Source of the DNA: Armadillidium nasatum
Taxonomy: Eukaryota; Arthropoda; Malacostraca; Isopoda; Armadillidiidae
NCBI GenBank assembly: GCA_009176605.1
Contig: SEYY01022001.1
Coordinates: 1 to 20,000 of the forward strand
Reading direction: 5' to 3'
DNA: 20,000 nucleotides
Part shown: positions 8,951-20,000 of the stretch, in pieces
Position numbering within the stretch: position 1 is the first letter of the stretch
Layout: every line of letters begins with the position of its first letter
The notes under the pieces: model-generated
The model's input: only the letters and a program-made list of their open reading frames with translations
Told to the model about the DNA's origin: nothing
Databases searched by the model: none
Position numbers and translations under genes: made by a program

Positions 8951-9484
8951 AAAAGGACAGGAGAGCGTGTGTTTGAAATAAAGATAAAAAGGTTTCCTGG
9001 TAGAGAGTTTTTTTTTTTTTTATAAAGATTCAGGATTATAAATTAATTTTTATGTTTTACGTTTGGAGATAATTACATATACGATATTTGGTAATTAAAT
9101 GTTATATTGAAATAATAAAAGACCTTGTGATGCAACTTCAAATGAGTATCATAGTTCTTAGTATAAATTATTCTTATAATTTAAAGTAATTATAAAGATA
9201 ATTACGACCGTGAGAGGCTTTTTTTTTTTTTTTTTTTTTTTTTTCATTTTTTTTTTTTTTTTATTTGAAATTGACTTCGCAAAATTACTGAAATTAATTG
9301 CTGAGGATTATTCTTCAGAAGTAGTTGATTCTCGACGAGTGAATTTTTTTTTTTTTTTTCGTTTAAAATAGTTATTTGAGCAATTAATTCTGGGAGGGTC
9401 CCCTTTGCTCTTTAGCTGTTACTAACCTAAAAATGACTAATATTAATGAAAACTATTTGACATCTTTGAATAATTTGCTGTAGA
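8951..9484. other. AT-rich spacer with poly-T runs
   Basis: No gene seen. T runs lie at about 9008-9021, 9219-9244, 9247-9262 and 9344-9359. They could be A tails of minus-strand retroelements, but no element body is recognisable beside them. Confidence 0.6.
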
Positions 9485-9714
<230 letters not shown>

Positions 9715-9731
9715 TAAAGGTAGTCTCCACG

Positions 9732-9999
9732 TTACCTCCACGACAAGATGGTACAAAAGGAAATCCCGTCGGGAGAGCTCAAGAATAATTATCAAGCATT
9801 CTTCCCCCACCCCTCTTACAAGAACTTCCCCGACCTCACCATGACGTATAATGTAGTCTGCGAGCAAGAGGAATGTCTGACCCCGTTTCCCTACGTCATG
9901 TTTCGGTCGGGAAGTCCTTGGGATAATGAGCATGCTTGATAGTTATTCTTGAGCTTTCCCGACGAGATTTCCTTTTGAACCATCTTGGCATGGAGATAA
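9732..9999. repeat. 268 bp imperfect inverted repeat (foldback element)
   Basis: The left arm from 9732 pairs with the right arm ending at 9999. The outer 70 or so bases are strongly complementary (CAAGATGGTACAAAAGGAAAT on the left against ATTTCCTTTTGAACCATCTTG on the right, then GCTCAAGAATAA and its complement). The inner part is weaker but still pairs (ACTTCCC-GACC-ATGACGTA), leaving a small loop around 9865. A 63-codon frame (9748-9939) runs through it but is a product of the repeat, not a recognised protein. Confidence 0.82.
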
Positions 10000-10045
10000 T
10001 GCTCTGGCTTACCATCCAAGTTATCGAGGTTCGATTTCTCATATA
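9980..10045 (+). promoter_or_regulatory. Possible tRNA-like pol III promoter (SINE head)
   Basis: TGGCATGGAGATAATG (A-box-like, from 9986) and GGTTCGATTTC (B-box-like, 10028-10038) are 42 bases apart, the spacing of a tRNA internal promoter. The B-box departs from consensus at the last positions. The A-box overlaps the right arm of the foldback repeat, and the segment ends near an (AT)n tract. I cannot tell a SINE head from chance. Confidence 0.35.
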
Positions 10046-10061
10046 GCAGACTTTAAAATCT

Positions 10062-10294
<233 letters not shown>

Positions 10295-10296
<2 letters not shown>

Positions 10297-10480
10297 GTGA
10301 TGGCATCCGCATCCGCATCCGCACAAAAATCAACACATCCGCATCCGCATCCGCATTTTCGAAAATTCAACATCCGCATCCAAAATTGAACATCCGCATC
10401 CGCATCCGCATCCGCACTTTCAAAAATTCAACATCCGCATCCGCATCCGCATATTAGAAAATATGACATCCGATCCATCA

Positions 10481-10483
<3 letters not shown>
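10295..10483. mobile_element. Microsatellite-linked cassette, copy 2 (complete)
   Basis: 189 bp starts TAGTGATGG (10295-10303) and ends CCATCACTA (10475-10483), an exact terminal inverted repeat of nine bases. The interior alternates short CATCCG arrays with A-rich spacers of the form TTTCGAAAATTCAA. The last 28 bases (GAAAATATGAC, then ATCCGATCCATCACTAA) are identical to copy 3. Both ends pass straight into (AT)n. The translated frames (MRMRM, DADAD, GCGCG) are trivial hexamer products. Confidence 0.8.

Positions 10484-10570
<87 letters not shown>
10484..10570. repeat. (AT)n microsatellite
   Basis: An 87-base AT run with one phase slip near 10529. It separates cassette copy 2 from a truncated LINE. 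Confidence 0.97.
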
Positions 10571-10573
<3 letters not shown>

Positions 10574-11611
10574 AATTGTAGATCAAGAGTGAGAGTGAAG
10601 AGAGAACTATCGGATTGGTTTAGCATAGGAGTGGGATTGAGACAGGGGTTTGTAATATCTCCATGTTATTTAATCTATTGATGAATGGTTTACTTAGAAA
10701 AATGGAGAGAGAAGTTAAGAGTATTACGTTGAGAAATATGGAGGGTGAATGTGAAGTGAATGTTTTACTTTTTGCAAATGATGCGGCATGTGTTGGTGGC
10801 AGAATCTGGAGAAAAGATGAGAATATTTGTGAGAGAGTTTGAAGGGAAATGTGCAAACACGAGATTGAAATTCAATCCAGCGAAGAATAAAGTTATGAGG
10901 ATTGGAGGTGGGGATGAGGAAATGTGGAGGGAGGAATTGGTTTGTAGAAGTGTGAGAATGGAAACTTGAGGAGGTGAATGAATTCAAATATCTAGTAATG
11001 TTGGGTGGAAGGGTGGGACGGAAAAAGGAATAAAGAACAGAGTGGTAGAAGGAATGAAAGTATTGGGGGCCTAAGAAAAGTATGGAAGAAAGGAAAAATT
11101 TCGAAAGAAATAAAGATAAGAATGTTTGAATGTATGTGTTCACCTTCTGTATTGTATGTGTGTGAAACATAGACGATAAGTGCTCGGTCGAGAAAAAGTT
11201 TCAATGTCTTTGAGATGAAAGATTTGAGAGCGATATATAAATTGAGAAGGATTGATAGGATTAGAAATGAAAGAATAAGGGAGATGTGTAAATGGAAGAA
11301 GGGTGTAATTGATAGAGAGGAGGAGGATGTGCTAAAATGGTTTGGATACATATGTGAAGAATGAAAGAGAACAGAATGGTTGGCAAGGTACGTAGATCCG
11401 ATGTAGATAGGGGGAGGGGAGGGCCGAAGTGGAGATGGATGGATAGAGTGAGAGTGATTTGATGATGGAAGGAATTTGAGTTTAGACGAGGGTAGAAGAT
11501 TTGTGGAGACAGAGATGGAGGGAGGTGGTGAAAGCGTTGAAAGGTAAGAATAGTTATGTTTGTAAGGGAATTGTGGCGGGCACCACCTCACGAAAGTGGG
11601 AAAGGTGATAG
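10571..11611 (+). pseudogene. RTE-like LINE fragment (RT and C-terminal region), decayed
   Basis: Plus-strand fragments in several frames. They read VKRELSDWFSIGVGLRQGFV and ISPC (RT motif 4/5), LFNLLMNGLLRKMEREVK, NVLLFANDAACVG, RLKFNPAKNKVMRIG, EVNEFKYLVMLG, LRKVWKKGKISKEIKIRMFE, PSVLYVCET and IDRIRNERIREMCKWKKG. This is the order of the palm, thumb and C-terminal part of the RTE/BovB-like reverse transcriptases common in arthropods (from memory). The catalytic FADD is changed to FAND at 10771-10782, and stops and frameshifts are frequent, so it is dead. It is truncated on the left at an (AT)n tract inside the RT domain. It ends at GGGCACCACC...GTGATAGTGAA, where a new (AT)n begins. Confidence 0.85.
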
Positions 11612-11613
11612 TG

Positions 11614-12223
<610 letters not shown>

Positions 12224-12285
12224 AGAGCTTAAAGTTTAAGGCTGTGGTCTAATAGTTGGAAGGAGAAATGTTCATACTGTGTAAA

Positions 12286-12319
<34 letters not shown>

Positions 12320-12540
12320 TCACGAATTTTCCTTTAAGGAAGTGATGTACGACTAGAAACTTCATAAGGATAGTTAGTGTCCATTGTAACTGGAATAATT
12401 TAAAGAGAGTGATGCAACAGTACGAGATTTTAACGAGTTAGTGAGAGAAAAAAAAGAGTTGACATGTCAATTAAAAGTTCAAAACTCCGCCTTATCAAAA
12501 ATATAAGGAAGTTTGTGTTTAACCACTTCAGATATGTAAT
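12224..12540. other. Unassigned spacer with A-rich (AAAAAT)n
   Basis: 12281-12318 is a run of A with single T (AAAATAAAAAATAAAA type). No gene is recognised. The right part may be decayed 3' sequence of LINE C, but similarity is too weak to place a boundary. Confidence 0.5.
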
Positions 12541-14115
12541 GCATATTTTACTCCAAGGTGAACAGCTCCCCTATGCTGAGCAAGCAATTGTGCTAACGAA
12601 AATAACATCTGATGATTCTTCCTAATAATCAACCTCTTAGAAGCTTGTTTTAAAAGAGAGATCATGTGACCATCCAAGAAAGACTACGAATAAGATAATA
12701 TTAAGAGTAAAAGTAGGTATGAATTTTGTGTTTTCGATAATATAATTGTGCGGAAGATTTTGATGAATAGATTGATGAAGAAACTGTGTTTTGAGACATT
12801 GAAAACAACCATGCTTTCTCGGTTCCAACAAGAGGCAAAAGAATGGTCAATGGTTAGTAGCTCCAAGGCCACCATTCTAGCATCAACTAATTGCTGTTCA
12901 GTTGGTCGTTTTTCAAATTGGAAAGGGTAATGGGGATGGAGCTGTCGGCATAAGAGGAGATAGGAGAATATACCTAAATAAAAGAGTTTAAAAATTAATG
13001 TTGTGCTAGACTGTACTGAAAGAAATGCTTTTTTCATTCACAAAATTGCAGAAGATTATAGGACCAAGATTAAGAGATAAGGGTAAGAAGATCACCAGTC
13101 GTGTTTCCCTAATGAAAGCCATACTTTGTCTGAGATAAGGTTAGAAGAATTGAGATGGTTTCAAATCTTCTTGTTGAAGATATATTCGAAGTGAACACGA
13201 AAATGGTTGGAAGGTTTAGAGTGGTCCCCATTATTCGGTTCAGGCTGAATGAATGCACGTTTCCAGCAACAGTTTGCTAAGGAAGGTTGCAAGTTCTAAA
13301 GCATAAGTTTTGAAAACTAAATAATGGATGCTGTCAGGACCGAATGCCTTTTTGTTTAGCTTTAAGCTCAGATAGAGCAAATTTAGCATCTCAAGAAGAT
13401 ATAATTAATTGCTTTTTAATACCTCTGTCTCGAAGTATAGATTTTCTGCGACTTTGAGATGAAATATAAGATACTTTAGAGTCTGGAATTTGAAGACCAC
13501 TGTAGTTCTTCAAGGTAGCAATCCTGCGACGAATTCCAACAGAACAAGCGCGGTTAAACCAAGGTTTATTTGTTTTAGGAGAAGAGAAAGAGAATGCAAT
13601 GTACACCTCCATATCAGAGAAAATCCCACTCCATTAAACCACTCCAATGAAAACAGTAATTATTTAAAAGAAAATCAAATTAGTATGACAGAAAGTCCTA
13701 CCAATTAGACTAACCGAAATGCAAAACGTCTCCTTGCTGAAGGCGACGCCTTTCCTGCTGAAGACTTGAAGAAGCAAAACATGAAGTAAGAAGGTGATCG
13801 GATGAACCCAAAGTAGAAAAATGTTTGACAGTGTAAGGAGAAGAATTGGAGGCCAAAGAAGGACCAAGTATGTAGGGTCTATTACCAAAACAGGTCAGAG
13901 TTGTCGACAAGGGATTGCATCAGTTGCTCAAGGTTTTGAATAGAAAAGTGGATGGTAATTTCCCCGATTGTATTACAGTAGGAGAACAGAAGAAAGCCAA
14001 TGGCGGTAATAAACAATAGTCTCCACATGATGATTTCTGAAAAAATGTGCTCTATTTTGAAGTTCAGAGGAATTGAGATAGTCAAAGAATGTAGTATAAT
14101 CACTGAGCAACGAAA
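12541..14115 (-). mobile_element. LINE C: decayed copy of the LINE B family with internal deletion
   Basis: A minus-strand element collinear with LINE B at DNA level. TCTTAGAAGCTTGTTT (12630) matches the thumb region, GTTAGAAGAATTGAGATG (13140) the RT fingers, and GAAGGTGATCGGATGAAC (13791) the endonuclease. Protein words are HFSTLGSSDHLLTSC (SDH, endonuclease) near 13790-13830 and HFSIQNLEQLM near 13920-13960. The RT catalytic motif is YADS (12941-12952), so a catalytic Asp is lost. About 175 bases of RT present in LINE B (roughly 5090-5265, including the VPQG motif) are missing around 12990. The 5' limit lies inside the endonuclease domain near 14115; the 3' limit is vague. Confidence 0.82.
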
Positions 14116-14439
14116 ATTTTGTTACCAAAGTAAAAACATGATACTCAAACCAAAATGACTACCCTGATACCGAATCTGAATTAATAATACTTAATGTACT
14201 AATTAATGCAATTATTCTTATGACATTATGTACTATATTGTCAATCATGACCACATGAAGAAGCTGTATTAAATTGTATGTGACTCTAACTTATATGTCA
14301 CTGTGTTTTTAGTAAATGTCTCTCAGTCAGTGTACTTTGTATTGTCATCCTGTGAGCTTTATTTCACTAAGTCGCTGTCGCTGTCTGATTTCATTTACTT
14401 ATGATATATCATGAATAGTAGAAGCTGAGTTAATCATCT
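14116..14439. other. Unassigned AT-rich spacer
   Basis: I see no gene, repeat or RNA signature here, apart from a short TCGCTG/TCGCTG doublet near 14372. Confidence 0.5.
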
Positions 14440-16165
<1,726 letters not shown>

Positions 16166-16189
16166 GTTAAACCGATATGTTCCAATACA

Positions 16190-17222
16190 AGGCGATTGAA
16201 GGAATGCAAATCAAAGGAAGTTGGGAAAACAAATAAAGGAAGTGTGTTCAAGACTTTACTAGTTGAGTATATTTAAGGTTGAGCATAGAGGTTAATTCTG
16301 ATGTCAGTCAGTTGGATAGAGAAAGGATAAGATTTGTAGGAAAGAATGTCGCACAAGCCATTCTCAATGAAGGAGATATGTGATCGAGAGAGTTCGGAAA
16401 AGCAGTGCCTATTGTAATAACGATAGCATAGTATAAGTATTACTTAGTAAGACAAAGATATAGGAAATTTGTGAGAATTGAAGAGTTGATAAAACGAAAT
16501 GCCCTAGACTCCATTTTTTCAAGGAGATTTATATGAGTGAATTGCCCCAGAGGTGTAAGGCGTACTCCATACAGGGGCAAATAGCACCCTTATAAAGAGC
16601 AAACAAATGATGTGGTGAGAAGAAATTACGAAGTCGCTTCAGAACACCCAACCTTGTTTAAAAAAAGAAGTAATGTGATCTTTCCAAGAAAGATCACGAG
16701 AAAAAGAAGCACCGAGAATATTAAGGACAAGCGAAAGTTTGAGCTGTGTGTTTTCGAAGAAGAGGCCATAGTTGTGTGGAGGATTGTGTTGAGTAGAGAA
16801 ATGGAGGAACTAAGTTTTTGAGGCATTAAAAACGACCATATTTTTTCTACCCTAATTTAAAATATGAGAAAGACCAGAGGTTAGTTCTTCCATGGCTTCG
16901 CTCTTTGCGTCAATTAACTGCTGTTGAGAAGGACGTCATTCAAATTGGAAGAAGAAATGAAAGGTGGAGCCATCGGCATATGAGTGGATAGCAGATGAAG
17001 TAATAAAGAGAAGGCTAATAACGAAAAGTCAAAATAGTTTTGGGAATAGGACAGATCCTTGAGGAACACCACCACTATTAGTAGATTTGAAGGATGAAAG
17101 GTGGCCGTCTACAACAATTGCTACAGAACGACCGGAAATGAAATCAGAGAGAAGAACACAGAGGAAAAGATAGATTCCAAAAGAGAGAAATTTTGAAATC
17201 AAAGCATTGTGCTAGACCTATC
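16190..17222 (-). mobile_element. LINE D: 3' fragment of the LINE B family
   Basis: Minus-strand and collinear with LINE B from its C-terminal region to the middle of the RT. AAGGAAGTGTGTTCAAGACTTTAC is shared almost exactly with 4021-4044 of LINE B; CCAAGAAAGATCACGAGAAA is shared near 16684; GGACAGATCCTTGAGGAACA is shared near 17049. The thumb motif RDLSWKDHI is readable. The catalytic motif is YADG (16969-16980), so it is inactive. It lacks the SINE/(AT)n/cassette block found in LINE B, providing the empty-site sequence around 16705-16745. Its 5' side is cut at an (AT)n tract (17222) within the RT domain, and its 3' end meets the decayed gene copy at about 16190. Confidence 0.85.
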
Positions 17223-17231
17223 TAAGATTCA

Positions 17232-17426
<195 letters not shown>

Positions 17427-17427
<1 letters not shown>

Positions 17428-17941
17428 AGAAATTAAATCAGTGTTGTGAAACTAAAAAAAAAAGTAGGAAATATTATAGTATGACTAGAGTCCTATGATT
17501 AATATTAAAAACAGAATTTCTTCTAATGAAATCTGTGTTGGCAGGAATTAGGAATACGAAACGAAGACTTTATAAAGTAAGAGTTTGGAATTTTTTGGGG
17601 GGAATTTTAAAGGTAATCAAAGACTTCTCCAGGAGACAAGGTGGATGTTAAATTATGGCTTAATAAATCAGATTGTCAATGTATTGTGAGAGGTGCTCCA
17701 AAAGGTTGTCCGATGTTATTAAATTAGTTCAACCTTTATAATAAGATTATTGTAAGAGAAATAAACCACTTAGAGGTATAAAATATTAATAATGATAGAA
17801 ATCATGGTAACAAAGAACTCTAGGACGATTCTGAAGGGCAACTTCAGTAGTGCAGAGTTCGCTAGCAAAGAAGAAGAAACTCCTGTAAAGAAATAAAGCA
17901 GTAAGTGTTCATGTTTATATTAAAGGGAGAAAAGAGCTGTA
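17427..17941. other. Unassigned AT-rich spacer
   Basis: No recognisable gene or repeat. It may be upstream sequence of the LINE fragment that follows, decayed beyond recognition. Confidence 0.45.
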
Positions 17942-18270
17942 ACATTAAATATTAGGGTTGAGGGAAACTCGATGAAAGAGGTAGACAATTATAACTGTCT
18001 TGGAAGTTTCAATTACTTAAATGTGATGATGAAATCATAAAAAAATTTCATGAATATTTTCTTTCAATAGGGCAATTAATATAATAGTAAAGAGCAAAAT
18101 TTCAGAAAACACAAAGGAAAAATTTATTAATGATACTGTAATCAACACAACACTGTCTTCTGGTTTTGCTTCGTGGTCCATAAACAAGGCAAATGAAAGG
18201 AGTGTACAGGTAGTTGAAATGTGGTTCCATAAAAGACTGCTAAAGGTTTCATAGACCAAAATGACTTTGC
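17942..18270 (+). pseudogene. RTE-like LINE C-terminal fragment
   Basis: IRVEGNSMKEVDNYNCLGS (17951-18007) followed, after frame changes, by ISENTKEKFIND, GFASWSINKANER and VVEMWFHKRLLKVS. This matches the order V-G-EVD-F-YLGS, T(R/K)-(R/K)FI-, G-E-W-I-K-, FE-W--RR-LKISW of the RTE/CR1-like reverse transcriptase C-terminus (from memory). The stop after LLKVS replaces the usual Trp codon (TAG for TGG). Only about 100 codons survive and no 3' tail is visible. Confidence 0.72.
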
Positions 18271-18606
<336 letters not shown>

Positions 18607-18757
18607 GAGTGTGTGCACAGATGTTTGAGGAATATATTAAAAGTCATGGCAATAAAAATCCAAATGAGAAAGGCAGAGAAAAAAAAAAAAAGAAAAAAAA
18701 GCTCGAGGTTTTCTTTCAATCAGTTCATCGAACGATGATTAATGAGTAGGAAGAGAC

Positions 18758-18845
18758 CATGACTTTGACGTAGAGCCAAAACGAGGAACATGACTCTGAC
18801 ATAGAGCGAAACAACAGGCATGATTCTGACGCAAATCTTCCATTT
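18758..18845. repeat. 30-31 bp minisatellite, three copies
   Basis: CATGA(C/T)T(T/C)TGACG/ATAGAG-type units start at 18758, 18789 and 18819. Flanking A-rich runs lie at 18678-18699 and 18896-18912. Nothing else is recognised between 18607 and 19030. Confidence 0.75.
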
Positions 18846-19029
18846 AGTAAGAAATTTATGAGAGAGAAGAGCAATGGAAGACTTATTCGTAAAAGAAAAA
18901 AAAAAAAAAAAAGAAAGTCATGGGTCGCATTTTTTCGTCTTATATTCACGCTATTATTTATTTTTCATTTTCAAAGCCCTTTAACTATGAATATATACAA
19001 TACGTACATAAGTAGGCATGCACTAACGT

Positions 19030-19590
<561 letters not shown>

Positions 19591-19591
19591 C

Positions 19592-19954
<363 letters not shown>

Positions 19955-20000
19955 GCTTACATCAAATAAGGAAATACTGAGACGCAGAGGGAACTCGTTC

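Noticed and set aside
9748..9939. 63-codon frame beginning MVQKEIPSGEL
   Set aside because: It lies wholly within an inverted repeat and both strands carry similar words; no family recognised.
10992..11591. 199-codon Ser/His-rich frame on the minus strand
   Set aside because: It is the antisense shadow of the purine-rich RTE-like LINE on the plus strand, which has recognisable RT motifs.

Overview
This is eukaryotic repeat-rich DNA with no intact host gene that I can support. The 23 perfect AACCT/TTAGG units at 7865-7979 are the arthropod telomere motif. The LINE proteins resemble, from memory, jockey-type reverse transcriptases abundant in decapod crustacean genomes. My best guess is therefore an arthropod, probably a crustacean; this is inference, not proof. 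No bacterial-style operon, RNA gene of normal form, CRISPR array or virus was found.

Layout. 1-180: minus-strand tRNA-Ala-like SINE head, then an (AT)n tract and T-rich DNA to about 770. 770-3734: LINE A on the plus strand, nearly complete but broken by a stop and frameshifts, ending in poly-A. 3833-7395: LINE B on the minus strand, a diverged relative lying tail-to-tail with A across an (AT)n tract. B is interrupted by a second tRNA-derived SINE plus an (AT)n tract plus the end of a recurring microsatellite-linked cassette (4538-4803). 7408-8400: one cassette copy, a 170 bp (AT)n, a 162 bp ungapped near-palindrome, an interstitial telomeric array, a telomere-like 36-37 bp minisatellite and a Merlin (ISXO2-like) transposase remnant. 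8400-10060: AT-rich spacer, triplet microsatellites, a 268 bp foldback repeat and a possible third tRNA-like promoter. 10064-12223: four long (AT)n tracts alternating with two large cassette copies built of CATCCG arrays, and a decayed RTE-like LINE. 12541-14115: LINE C, a decayed minus-strand copy of the B family with an internal deletion. 14440-16165: decayed copy of an uncharacterised multicopy protein family, split by a 283 bp (AT)n. 16190-17222: LINE D, a 3' fragment of the B family. 17232-20000: compound microsatellites, another RTE-like fragment, short minisatellites and a 142 bp tandem duplication.

How it works together. There is no pathway here. The organising theme is the relation between mobile elements and long (AT)n tracts: fourteen tracts of about 70-283 bp lie in 20 kb, and most junctions between elements coincide with one. 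The best candidate for something undescribed is the cassette with ends TAGTGATGG and CCATCACTA, filled with hexamer arrays and embedded in (AT)n. Four complete or partial copies are in this window.
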